NCBI GenBank assembly: GCA_015664885.1
Contig: DQPL01000118.1
Span: 26,166-90,165, forward strand
Reading direction: 5' to 3'
Source: Gemmatimonadota bacterium
GTDB taxonomy: Bacteria > Gemmatimonadota > Gemmatimonadetes > Longimicrobiales > Gaopeijiaceae
DNA length: 64,000 bases
In this document: piece after piece, positions 7,265-16,492 of the stretch
Layout of the letters: each line of letters begins with the position of its first letter
Position numbering within the stretch: position 1 is the stretch's first letter
Program-made: the position numbers and the translations under genes
The notes under the pieces: generated by a model
Seen by the model: the letters and a program-made list of their open reading frames with translations, nothing else
Databases searched by the model: none
What the model was told of the DNA's origin: nothing

Positions 7265-9445
7265 ATGACACGACCCAGATTCCGCTTGGATGACGCCTCG
7301 GCCGCCGCATCGGCGCGCGCGACGCCTGGCGGCACTCCTGCGCACTTCGACCTGACGAACGTCTTCGGCGAGAACGTGTTCGGGGTCTCGCAGATGCAGC
7401 AGAGCCTGTCCAACAGTGTCTTCGCGAAGCTGATGGACACTGTCGAGAACGGCTCTCCGCTCGAGCCGTTGGTCGCTGACGCGGTCGCGGTGGCCATGAA
7501 GGACTGGGCCATGGCGCGCGGAGCTACGCACTACACGCACTGGTTTCAGCCGCTGACGGGTCAGACGGCGGAGAAGCACGACTCCTTCATGACGTTCGAC
7601 GCGGAAGGGCAGGCGATCGACCACTTCACCGGCAAGGAGCTCGTTCAGGGCGAGCCGGACGCGTCTTCGTTTCCGTCGGGCGGGTTGCGCGCGACCTTCG
7701 AGGCGCGTGGTTACACGGGGTGGGATCCCACGTCGCCCGCGTTCTTGGTCGAGAGTGCCACCGGCTGCTTCCTGTCGATCCCCACGGCCTTCAGCTCCTG
7801 GAAGGGTCACAGTCTCGACAAGAAGGTCCCTCTGCTACGCTCCATCGACGCGTTGGATGAGGCCGCGCGTAAGGCGCTCGCCTTGTTCGGCATCGAGACC
7901 AGCCGGGTTGTGCCGGCGATCGGATCCGAGCAGGAGTTCTTCCTTATCGACGAGGAGTTCTACTACAAGAGACCCGACCTGCGCACGTGTGGCCGAACGC
8001 TTTTTGGAGCCAAGCCCGCACGTGGCCAGGAGCTGGACGATCACTACTTCGGCTCGATCCCAGAACGTGTGCTCGCATACATGAACGAAGTCGAGCTGGC
8101 GATGTTCCGGTTGGGGGTACCGATCAAGACGCGCCACAACGAAGTCGCGCCCGGACAGTACGAGATGACCTGCGTGCACGAGCACATGAACGTCGCCGCG
8201 GATCATCAGCAGTTGCTGATGCTGGCTCTGCGCCGTACAGCTCCGCACCACGGGCTCGTATGCCTGCTTCACGAGAAGCCGTTCGCCGGCGTAAACGGAA
8301 GCGGAAAGCATCTGAACTGGTCGTTCGGCACCAGCGACCGCAATCTGCTCGACCCTGGAGACACGCCGCACGACAACGAAGTGTTTCTCTTCTTCTGCTC
8401 GGCGGTGCTGAGAGCGGTCGACCGTCACCAGGATGCGCTGCGCGCATCAGTTGCCTACGCGGGAAACGACCATCGGTTGGGCGCGAACGAGGCGCCTCCC
8501 TCCGTCATCTCCGTGTTCCTGGGAGACCAGCTCACGGACATCCTGGAGCAGATCGAAAGTACGGGAACCGCGACGGGCGTGGCGCACGCTGGACTGTTGG
8601 GCTTGGGCGCGAAGCGCCTGCCCACGCTCCCGAAGCACTTCGGTGACCGAAATCGTACTTCGCCCTTTGCGTTCACGGGCAACAAGTTCGAGTTCCGGGC
8701 TTTGGGCGCTTCTCAGAGTGTGTCGACGCCGGGCATGGTGCTCAACACGATCGTTGCGGAGTCCGTGAGCGAGATGGCGGATGAGCTTGCGGCGGCCACC
8801 GAGCGGGGCGCGAGCCTCGACGACGCACTGCGCGCGCTTCTCGGCAAAGAGATCCCTCAGTTCAAGCGCATCATCTTCAACGGAGATGGCTACTCGAAAG
8901 AGTGGGAAGAGGAGGCGGAACGGCGCGGGTTGCTCAACATGCGCACCACGATGGACGCGCTGCCGACGCTCACCAATCGCAAGAACCTCGCTCTCTTCGA
9001 CAACTACCACGTGCTTTCGAACGATGAGTTGGAGTCCCGAGTCGAGGTGAAGGTCGAGCAGTACTTCATATCCGTGAACATTGAGGGTGAGACCGCCGCA
9101 CAAATGGCACGGACGATCATTCTTCCTGCGGCAGTGCGCTACCTAAATACGCTGACGAGGGCGCTCGCGGGGATATCGGAGCTGGGCACGACCATGGACG
9201 GGCTCGCGGGCGAGGCAAAGAAGCTTTCCGAGACCATCGACGAACTCACCAAGAAGCTCGCAAAGCTGGACAAGCGAAACGCCGAGCTGGGGGGCGACGA
9301 AGTTCGCTCCAAGGCGCTGCATGTGCGCGACAGCGTGGTCCCCGCGATAGACGCTGTGCGCGTAATCTGCGACATGTTGGAACGCATGATTCCGTCTGAT
9401 CTGTGGCCGCTCCCGACCTATCAGGAAATGCTGTTCGTGAAATAG
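7265..9445 (+). CDS. glnN: Glutamine synthetase type III
   Basis: 726 residues from ATG 7265, the size usual for GSIII. A GTG at 7163 would add 34 residues that look non-conserved. The protein has the GSIII N-terminal region (FGENVFGVSQMQQ), the ammonia/glutamate pocket signatures (GSEQEFFLID, NGSGKHLNWSFGTS), GNDHRLGANEAPPSV and FAFTGNKFEFRALGASQSV. It ends in the long helical tail (DELTKKLAKLDKRNAEL) typical of the dodecameric GSIII. It makes glutamine from glutamate, ammonia and ATP in the cytoplasm. A type II enzyme follows 40 bases later, so one transcript probably encodes both. No adenylylation site is expected in this family. Confidence 0.95.
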   Translation: MTRPRFRLDDASAAASARATPGGTPAHFDLTNVFGENVFGVSQMQQSLSNSVFAKLMDTVENGSPLEPLVADAVAVAMKDWAMARGATHYTHWFQPLTGQTAEKHDSFMTFDAEGQAIDHFTGKELVQGEPDASSFPSGGLRATFEARGYTGWDPTSPAFLVESATGCFLSIPTAFSSWKGHSLDKKVPLLRSIDALDEAARKALALFGIETSRVVPAIGSEQEFFLIDEEFYYKRPDLRTCGRTLFGAKPARGQELDDHYFGSIPERVLAYMNEVELAMFRLGVPIKTRHNEVAPGQYEMTCVHEHMNVAADHQQLLMLALRRTAPHHGLVCLLHEKPFAGVNGSGKHLNWSFGTSDRNLLDPGDTPHDNEVFLFFCSAVLRAVDRHQDALRASVAYAGNDHRLGANEAPPSVISVFLGDQLTDILEQIESTGTATGVAHAGLLGLGAKRLPTLPKHFGDRNRTSPFAFTGNKFEFRALGASQSVSTPGMVLNTIVAESVSEMADELAAATERGASLDDALRALLGKEIPQFKRIIFNGDGYSKEWEEEAERRGLLNMRTTMDALPTLTNRKNLALFDNYHVLSNDELESRVEVKVEQYFISVNIEGETAAQMARTIILPAAVRYLNTLTRALAGISELGTTMDGLAGEAKKLSETIDELTKKLAKLDKRNAELGGDEVRSKALHVRDSVVPAIDAVRVICDMLERMIPSDLWPLPTYQEMLFVK

Positions 9446-9485
9446 ACACTCAAGGAATCTTTTTACCCCATAACCCCACAGGACC

Positions 9486-10532
9486 ATGGCAAAATCGAAA
9501 CTGGAGTACATCTGGTTGGACGGGAATCATCCGACTCAGAGCCTGCGTGGCAAAACCAAAGTTCTGGCTGACTTCAGCGGTAGCCTCGAGGACTGCCCCA
9601 TGTGGGCGTTCGACGGAAGCTCGACACAGCAAGCCCCCGGTGGCTCGTCGGATTGTTTGCTGAAGCCCGTCGCGATCTTCCCCGACCCGGGGCGGCTCAA
9701 CGCGTTTCTGGTGATGGCCGAAGTGCTGAACGCCGACGGGACCGCGCACGAATCGAACGGCCGGGCGACGATCGAGGATGACGACAACGATTTCTGGTTC
9801 GGCTTCGAGCAGGAGTACTTCCTGTGGGATCCGGACACTGATCTCCCGCTTGGATTCCCGGCAGGTGGCTTTCCCGGACCTCAGGGCCCGTATTACTGCT
9901 CCGTGGGAGCCGCGAACACCTTTGGACGCGAGATCGTCGAGGAGCATCTCGACCTCTGCCTCGAAGCGGGCCTCAACATCGAAGGCATCAACGCCGAAGT
10001 GGCCTCGGGGCAGTGGGAGTTCCAGAGTTTCGCGAAGGGCGCGGGGGCCGCTGGCGACGAGACTTGGATCGCGCGCTATCTGCTGGAGCGGACGGCCGAG
10101 AAGTACGGAGCTTCGGTGAACTGGCATTGCAAGCCGCTCGAGGGCGATTGGAACGGCTCCGGAATGCACTGCAACTTCTCGAACACCACGCTGCGCGAAT
10201 GCGGCGATCAGGCCACGTTCGAGGCGATCTGCGAGGCTTTCGGTGTGTCGCCCGAGGTCATCAAGGCCCACATCGACGTGTATGGCTCGCAGAACCACCT
10301 TCGGCTGACCGGACTGCACGAAACTCAAGCGATCGACAAGTTCAGCTACGCCATTTCGGATCGTGGCGCGTCGATCCGCATTCCGATTGGCACGGTCAAC
10401 AACGGCTGGAAGGGATACCTGGAGGATCGTCGGCCGGCCTCGGACGCTGATCCGTACAAGGTCGCGGCGGTGATCATTCGCACGGTCAAGTCGGCGGCAC
10501 TTCCAGCGACGCAGGAAGCCGCTGCTGGGTAG
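9486..10532 (+). CDS. glnII: Glutamine synthetase type II (eukaryote-like)
   Basis: 348 residues, matching bacterial GSII of actinomycetes and rhizobia. Hallmarks are WAFDGSSTQQAPGGSSD near residue 40, FGFEQEYFLWD for the metal/glutamate site, NWHCKPLEGDWNGSGMHCN for ATP/ammonia binding, and SDRGASIRIP near the C-terminus. It catalyses the same reaction as its neighbour but belongs to a separate family with a decameric fold. It starts 40 bases downstream of the type III gene and ends before a strong hairpin. Why the host keeps both is not shown; different affinity or regulation is a guess. Confidence 0.95.
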   Translation: MAKSKLEYIWLDGNHPTQSLRGKTKVLADFSGSLEDCPMWAFDGSSTQQAPGGSSDCLLKPVAIFPDPGRLNAFLVMAEVLNADGTAHESNGRATIEDDDNDFWFGFEQEYFLWDPDTDLPLGFPAGGFPGPQGPYYCSVGAANTFGREIVEEHLDLCLEAGLNIEGINAEVASGQWEFQSFAKGAGAAGDETWIARYLLERTAEKYGASVNWHCKPLEGDWNGSGMHCNFSNTTLRECGDQATFEAICEAFGVSPEVIKAHIDVYGSQNHLRLTGLHETQAIDKFSYAISDRGASIRIPIGTVNNGWKGYLEDRRPASDADPYKVAAVIIRTVKSAALPATQEAAAG

Positions 10533-10606
10533 GGCTCGTCCCGACTCGATGCAATATGGGAACGGCCCCGGCATTGGCGCCGGTAGCGACCGGGCGTCGT
10601 GCACGT

Positions 10607-10649
10607 GAGCAGCAACCGCGCCAGGCGCGGCGGTTTGCCCGTGCTGCTC
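10607..10649. terminator. Nested hairpin between convergent genes
   Basis: An outer stem GAGCAGCA (10607-10614) / TGCTGCTC (10642-10649) encloses an inner perfect stem CCGCGCC (10616-10622) / GGCGCGG (10624-10630). It lies between the stops of the GSII gene and the PadR-type gene, which point toward each other, so a bidirectional terminator is likely. No clear U-tract follows. Confidence 0.55.
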
Positions 10650-10650
10650 G

Positions 10651-10986
10651 TCACCCGTAGCGCTCCGGATCGAGCTCGATGCCGTCCCAGAGGCCCGTGA
10701 GCAGCGCCTGCGACTGCGCCAAAGCTTCGACGCCGCTCCGCTCCGCGGCGAAATACCGCTTGGCGCGCCCGCCGCGCTGCCGCGTGGGCTCCCCGACGCG
10801 ACTGCTCACGTGGCCGCGCGCTTCGAGTCGATCGAGCGCCGCGTACACGGATCCGATCGCGACGTCGCGTCCCGTTCGCTCCGTTAGGTCTTCTGAAATG
10901 CGCATTCCGTAGGCCTGGTCACCCAACCGGACGATGACCAGGAGCACGAGATGCTCCAGCTCGCCGAGAGCCTGATTTCGAGTCAT
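10651..10986 (-). CDS. PadR-family transcriptional regulator
   Basis: 111 residues with the PadR winged-helix pattern: LGELEHLVLLVIVRLGDQAYGM, the recognition region IGSVYAALDRLEARGHV and the wing RGGRAKRYF. Such short (s-PadR) proteins usually repress efflux or stress genes and often sit beside ABC permease genes of the FtsX type. Here the neighbours are glutamine synthetase (convergent) and a broken aminotransferase (divergent). The upstream AT-rich stretch at 10987-11020 is its probable promoter and perhaps its own operator. Target unknown. Confidence 0.85.
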   Translation of the reverse strand: MTRNQALGELEHLVLLVIVRLGDQAYGMRISEDLTERTGRDVAIGSVYAALDRLEARGHVSSRVGEPTRQRGGRAKRYFAAERSGVEALAQSQALLTGLWDGIELDPERYG

Positions 10987-11109
10987 GCACGTATATTATC
11001 AATTGGATGGAGTAAATAAAAGGGGCGCTGCACGGCCTCGGGTGAATATTGAATCAGGACCTTCGCCTACTCACCCTGACACCCCGGACCGACAGAGGGT
11101 CGCATAGCC

Positions 11110-12270
11110 GTGTTCAACAAGAGCGAGAGTCTGTTCCCGGTCAGGCGTGACTACGTCTACCTGGCCCATAGCTCGATCGGCCCCATGTACGGGCCAGCGG
11201 CCAAGGCCGGGGCCGAGTTCCTCAAGGCTCATTCCGAGCAGGGGATGATGCTGCGCCACTACTACGTTGGCGTGCTCGACGCGTTTCGGAAGAAGACCGC
11301 GGAACTACTGAGAACCAGCCCCGACAACATCGCTTATGTAAGTAATACCGCTGAGGGGACCAATCTGGTGGCGAACGGCTACCCATTCGAGCCCGGCGAT
11401 CAGGTCATCAGCTACGTGCATGAATTCCCGTCGAATCACTACCCGTGGGTGCTGCAGCAGCAGCGGGGGGTCGAGCTGGTGCTGCTGTCCGATGTCGATC
11501 CGTGCGGCGACCTACCGGATGATGGGCCTCGTGGATGGTCCATGGAGGAGCTCGAGGCCAAGACGACCGAGAGGACTCGGGTGATCGCGCTCAGCCACGT
11601 CCAGTTCGCGAGCGGGTACGCCGCGGACCTGAAGTGACTGGGCGCCTTTTGTCAGAAGCGCGGCATCGATCTCATCATCGACGCCGCTCAGAGCCTAGGG
11701 GCGTTGCCGCTCTATCCGGAGGAGCATGGCATAGCCGCCATCACGGCATCAACATGGAAGTGGCTGCTGGCTTCGCGAGGCGCGGGCATCTTCTACACGA
11801 CGCCGGAGTTGCGCGAGAAGCTCCGGGACACGATGGCCGGCGGCGCGATGATGAAGCATCGAGGGGAGTACCTCAACCACGCGTGGGACCCCTTCGAGAG
11901 TGCTCGTCGTTTCGAGTACAGCACGTTGCCCTGGGAGCATCTCGTGACGCTGGAGACGGTTCTCGACGAGGTGTTTCTAAAGTACCAGATGGGCCCGATC
12001 GCTCACGAAGTCCTGAGGTTGCAGGATCGGCTGGTGGAATGCTTGGATAAGCGACTGTATCAACCGCTGCGTTTCCCCACCGAGCATCGCTCCGGCATCC
12101 TCGCGGTTCGCACGGTGGAGGATCCGAAGCGGGTCGTCAAAGCCCTGAGGGCACGCGGCATGGTAGCGACCACGCAGGGCGGATACTTGCGGCTTGCCCC
12201 TCACTTTTACCAAACCGACGAAGACATGAGACGGGTCACGCAGGTGCTCAACCAGGGCACGCGCGCCTGA
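11110..12270 (+). pseudogene. Class V PLP aminotransferase interrupted by an in-frame TGA
   Basis: From GTG 11110 to the stop at 12270 there is one open frame of 387 codons, except for a single TGA at 11635-11637. Both sides belong to one protein. The N-terminal part has NTAEGTNLVANG and HEFPSNHYPW; the C-terminal part has DAAQSLGALP and STWKWLLASRGAG with the PLP lysine. The combined length and order match aminotransferase class V (cysteine-desulfurase/isopenicillin-epimerase-like). The stop lies after ADLK and before LGAFCQ, where relatives have an ordinary residue. A CGA-to-TGA or GGA-to-TGA change explains it. The N-terminal fragment alone lacks the catalytic lysine and would be dead. Confidence 0.8.
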
Positions 12271-12373
12271 GCTCAGCGAGGGCGGGCTCCGCCAGCTTGC
12301 GCCTCAGGCATCCAGCGATCACGATGAAGGCGGCGACCCGCAGTCGCGAGGGTCGAACGCGGGAGCGAAGATC

Positions 12374-14470
12374 ATGACGAACGGCAACTGCTGGCGAATT
12401 CGACGTCTGTCCCCCTCCACCTGGCTCTCTGGCTGCCTCGCCGCAGCGCTCGGCGTATCGCTGGTCGCGCCGATGGCCGTGATGGCTCAGGGGCCGGGCA
12501 CCGAGAACGGGCAATGGACCTTCCTCGGTGGTGACGCGTGGCACACGCGCTACAGCCCAGCGACGCAGATCACTGCAGCGAACTTCGAGGACATGGAAGT
12601 TCTCTGGCAGTTCCAGGCCGGCAGCTTCGGTCCCAGCACGCCCCGGGCGACGCCGACGTATGTCGATGGCAAGCTGATCACCGTCACCGGCTACAACCGA
12701 AACGTGATCGCGCTCGATCCGGCCACTGGAGAGCTGCTCTGGAGTTGGGTTCCGCCGAAAACGTTTCGCTCCGACTACTCGATGCGATCTCCGTACGGGA
12801 AAGGGATCGCGTACGGGGAGATCGACGGAAGAGGCGTTGTCTACATCACGAGCCCCGGTTTCTTCCTGCATGCGTTGGACGCCGAGACCGGCCGGCCGCT
12901 TGAGGGCTGGGGCAGACCCGTGCCCATCGACGGGTTCCCCGGTGGCACCGTGGACCTCGTGGAGGATCTGATCCAAGACTGGGGCCCATGGGAGAAGCTG
13001 AATCAGCCGTACGATCCCTACCAGGGAATGCCGATCGAGATCGGCTTCATCACTGCCTCCTCACCGCCAATCGTGGTCAACGACGTGGTGGTGGTCGGGA
13101 ACTCCGCCGAGCAGGGCTACCTCCAGACACGTCAGGAGATGGTGCCGGGCGACATCATGGGCTACAGCGCTCGCACGGGTGAGTTCTTGTGGAAGTTCCA
13201 CGTCGTGCCGCGCCCCGGTGAGTTCGGTCACGAGACCTGGGAGAACGACGCTTGGGAGTGGACGGGCGATGTCTCGTCGTGGGCGCCGATGGCCGCCGAT
13301 CCGGAGCTCGGCCTCGTCTACATCCCGACCAACACCGTCACCATCGACTACTACGGCGGCTTCCATCCGGGCGACAACCTCTACAGCACGAGCATCGTCG
13401 CGCTGAATGCCGCGACCGGGGAACGAGCTTGGCACTTCCAGCTCGTGCATCACGACATCTGGAACTACGACACCTCCGCTGCGCCGATCCTGATGAACGT
13501 CACCGTTGATGGCGAGGACATCCCGGGCGTTTTCCAGGCCACCAAGCAGTCCTTCGTCTACGCGCTCAATAGGGAGACCGGCGAGCCCATCTGGCCGATC
13601 GAGGAGCGGCCGGTGCCGCAATCGAGAGTGCCCGGTGAGCAGACATCTCCCACGCAGCCCTTCCCGACCAGGCCGGCTGCGTTCGAACCGCTGGGTCGTA
13701 CTGAGGACCACCTCATCGATTACACGCCCGAGATCTATCAGAGGGCGCTGGAAGTCGCGCGCAACAACAACTTGTTCGTACCCATGTTCAATCCGCCGAC
13801 GCACGTAGGCGATCCGGCGGGTCCCGCGATCGTGTGCCCCTCGGGCTCCGGCGGCGTGAACATCACAGGTGCGCCCGTGGCTGACCCGGTGGCGGGCGTG
13901 ATCTTCATCTCATCTCAAAGTAACTGCGGAGCGCTGCTGGTAGCCCCCGGTGTCGAGTCTCCGTTGGACGGTCCCGAGCAGACGGGCGTGACCCACTCCG
14001 ACTGGTCCAGTGCCCAGGGTCAGGGAGGGGGTGCCGGACGTTGGAACGAGGCAGGGAGAATCGATGGGCTCTCGATCTGGAAGGGACCCGTCGGGCGGAT
14101 CAGCGCCATCGATCTGAACACCGGTGAGTACCGCTGGGTCATCCCCAGTGGTGATGCGCCGCAAGACGAGCAGGATCTGATCCGGAATCATCCGCTGCTT
14201 CGAGGTGTCGCTGGGGTCCCAGTCAACCAGGGCCGGAGCGGGCAAGCTGCGATGGTCGCAACGGCAACCCTGTTGTTGGCTTCAGGCCAGACCAGCGATG
14301 GGACTCCGACGTTGTTCGCGATCGACAAAGCCACGGGCGAGCGAGTCGGCGAAGTCGAGCTGCCCGGCATGACCCGGTACGGCATGTCGAGTTGGGTGCA
14401 CGAAGGACAGCAGTACGTGATCATCCAGCTCGCCGATGGTCTGGCGGCTATGGGAGTGCCGCAGAACTAG
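12374..14470 (+). CDS. Secreted PQQ-dependent dehydrogenase
   Basis: 698 residues with a signal peptide (about 1-39) and an eight-bladed quinoprotein propeller. Seen are WTFLGGDAWHTRYSP at the start, repeated strands such as IALDPATGELLWSW and ALNAATGERAWHFQLVHHDIW, the region NYDTSAAPIL, and DPATGE/DINTGE-type turns to the end. There is no CxxCH haem motif, so electrons must leave by a separate carrier. Family members oxidise alcohols, glucose or other sugars in the periplasm with pyrroloquinoline quinone. The substrate cannot be read from the sequence. A second family member lies at 34197-36200. Confidence 0.85.
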   Translation: MTNGNCWRIRRLSPSTWLSGCLAAALGVSLVAPMAVMAQGPGTENGQWTFLGGDAWHTRYSPATQITAANFEDMEVLWQFQAGSFGPSTPRATPTYVDGKLITVTGYNRNVIALDPATGELLWSWVPPKTFRSDYSMRSPYGKGIAYGEIDGRGVVYITSPGFFLHALDAETGRPLEGWGRPVPIDGFPGGTVDLVEDLIQDWGPWEKLNQPYDPYQGMPIEIGFITASSPPIVVNDVVVVGNSAEQGYLQTRQEMVPGDIMGYSARTGEFLWKFHVVPRPGEFGHETWENDAWEWTGDVSSWAPMAADPELGLVYIPTNTVTIDYYGGFHPGDNLYSTSIVALNAATGERAWHFQLVHHDIWNYDTSAAPILMNVTVDGEDIPGVFQATKQSFVYALNRETGEPIWPIEERPVPQSRVPGEQTSPTQPFPTRPAAFEPLGRTEDHLIDYTPEIYQRALEVARNNNLFVPMFNPPTHVGDPAGPAIVCPSGSGGVNITGAPVADPVAGVIFISSQSNCGALLVAPGVESPLDGPEQTGVTHSDWSSAQGQGGGAGRWNEAGRIDGLSIWKGPVGRISAIDLNTGEYRWVIPSGDAPQDEQDLIRNHPLLRGVAGVPVNQGRSGQAAMVATATLLLASGQTSDGTPTLFAIDKATGERVGEVELPGMTRYGMSSWVHEGQQYVIIQLADGLAAMGVPQN

Positions 14471-14527
14471 CGCGCCGGTAGCCGGAACGGCAGGGGGCGG
14501 CTCGGGGCTTTGGCCTCGGGCCGCACA

Positions 14528-15560
14528 TCATCGACTGCTCACCTGCCTCAGCCCTGATCCACCGACGCTCGCCACCCAGATGTTGCGCGCGCTAGCGACC
14601 GCGACGTTGCGGTCCGAAGAGAAGGCCACTCTGGAGCAGTCGGGCGACCAGGTCGGCGTATAGTCGCTGCCCGCTTGGTCGGTCAGAATCTGGACGTTCG
14701 AGCCATCGCTTTGCATTAGGTAGATGGATAGCCCGCCGCTATCGCTAGAAGCGAAAGCGATCTGCGTTCCACGCGGGGACCAGGCGGGATCTCGCGCGCC
14801 GCCAGAGACGTCGGACAATCCCACGACATCCGATCCATCGGCTTCCATGCGATAGATCTGGAAGATGCCGCTACGGTTGGACTCGAATACCGCCTGGGAA
14901 CCATCGGGTGACCACGAGAGGTTCCGATTGATGGAGTCGGGCTGCGTCAGCTGTGTCGTGACGGATGTGGTGAGGTCGAACAGGAACATGTGACTATCGA
15001 CGCTCCCACCCAGCGTCGAGTAGGCGATCGTGTTTCCGCCGGGCGACCACGCGACCGCCCCTGCTTGGACACCTGACACCAGCTCGCTCAGAGCCGAACC
15101 ATCACGCCCAACTACGTAGATACTGCTACCACTGTCCGACGAGCGGGTGAACGCGATCCGGAGGCCGTCGGGGGACCACGAGGGTGAGCCAGCCGAGATT
15201 CCGTTGGTCAGCTGCACCGAACCTCCGAGCGTGTCCATGACATAGAGGTCGTGGCGGAACCAAGCGGCGCTGAATCCTGTGCCATCCGGACGATTCGAGG
15301 AGATCGCGATCTCGGCGCTGGTTGGCGACCAGGCGGGCTCGTAGTCCGCCCAACCCCCCTCCCGCTGGTAGCAGCGCGATGTCGAGCTTCAGGGTGCCGC
15401 GGTTGGCGTTGAAGCGCAGCGGGGCTCCGGTGTGGATCACGTATCCGACCGCACTCGCGTTGACCGTGGCCGGGCAATAGAGCTCGGTCTCGAGAGAGAA
15501 CTGACCCTCAGAGTCTGTTACCGCGGTATCGATCGCGATTCCCCGACCAGAGTAAACGCA
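14528..15560 (-). pseudogene. PD40/TolB-like propeller protein with regulatory-like domain, frameshifted and 5'-truncated
   Basis: Reading on the minus strand, a carboxypeptidase-regulatory-like segment (AIDTAVTDSEGQFSLETE, then LKLDIALLPAGG) shifts frame at a run of six G residues (minus strand, near 15350-15360). It then continues as PD40 repeats: YEPAWSPTSAEIAISSNRP, SWSPDGLRIAF, AVAWSPGGNTIAY, LSWSPDGSQAVF, DPAWSPRGTQIAF, to the end at 14528. Five G residues would restore one frame. The 5' end has no start or signal sequence and runs straight into the DUF4388 fragment. It was probably an exported propeller protein and is now a remnant, unless the G-run is an assembly error. Confidence 0.7.
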
Positions 15561-16277
15561 CGGTGCGGAAGAAGAACTCGCCGTCGTCGTTGTCGTGGAA
15601 GAGCTGGTAGACGGCTTCGGCGCCCTCCAGCCCTCCGCAGCGCGCGCGATCCACGGTGCCGTCGAGAAGCAACACTTCGGCGTAGGTATTGCCTTCGTCA
15701 TCAGTGATGGTCAGCACACCGGTCTGCTTCGCCGTCACCAGGGTCTCCACCACGGTAGGTAGGTCGAAGAACTTCAGCTTGCCGGACAGCTCTTTGCGGC
15801 GCTTCTTGCCGCGCACGCGTTTGATGAAGCCTTCCAGCCGCCGCGCGAAGACCGTGGCGATTGCTAGCGGTAGCCTGGCACCGTGCGCGTCAACTCTTCG
15901 AAGACGGGCATGCTCAACGTGAGCACATCCGCGAACTCCGGGGCCCTTCCGGCAGAGCGCCGCTCGGTGCGGGTGAAAAGTCCCGTGTCACCGATCGCCT
16001 CACCCGGGGAGAGGTAGGCCACGGGCGTCGGCTCGGGGCTGTCGGGAGTCGAACGCACGACCTTGATCGCCCCGTCGAGCAGTATGTTGACGCTGTCGGG
16101 CGGGTCCCCCGCCTCGAACAGGTACTCACCCTGTTCGAACCTACGTAGCTCCCCTGTGGCGATCACACGCTCGAATTCCGCGTCGGACAGCATTTCGAAG
16201 AGATCGATGCACTTGAGGATCTCGAGAATCTCTTCGGCCGTGGGGACGGGATGCTGATCGACAGGTGGGGGGTTCAT
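15561..16277 (-). pseudogene. Cyclic-nucleotide-binding plus DUF4388 protein, frameshifted and 3'-truncated
   Basis: The minus-strand frame from ATG 16277 encodes a CNB domain (ATGELRRFEQGEYLFEAGD, YLSPGEAIGDTGLF) and ends at TAG after RTVPGYR. One base further the other frame continues PLAIATVFARRLEGFIK and then DUF4388: GKLKFFDLPTVVETLVTA, GVLTITDDEGNTYAEVLLL, GEFFFRTV. Adding a single base near 15866 would join them. The DUF4388 part then runs into an unrelated regulatory-like segment at about 15560, so its true C-terminus is lost. Intact relatives are signalling proteins that link a cAMP-like sensor to a DUF4388 (PATAN-like) output module. Confidence 0.7.
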
Positions 16278-16492
16278 GCGATGACGGCGCTCGTGAGTCG
16301 GTGACCGGGGGCGATTTCAGAGAATACAATATAGCATCGTGTGTGGTCCCTCTTCGCGGGGATCGACGGGGCCGATCATGTCATGGGTTCTGCCCAGGCA
16401 TTGCCCCCCGAGGGTCGGTGCTCGATCATGTCCATTCGGCCCAGCAACAAGACGTTGGTGCCGGCCACAGATGGTCGTACCCGGGGGATACC

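Noticed and set aside
11110..12270. TGA read as selenocysteine or Trp (recoding)
   Set aside because: TGA is used as a normal stop by many intact genes here, no SECIS-like hairpin was evident just after the codon, and the family has no selenocysteine at this place.
16265..16492. Long N-terminal extension of the S9D peptidase
   Set aside because: The upstream part lacks any family pattern, while ATG 16493 begins a clean signal peptide with a ribosome site.
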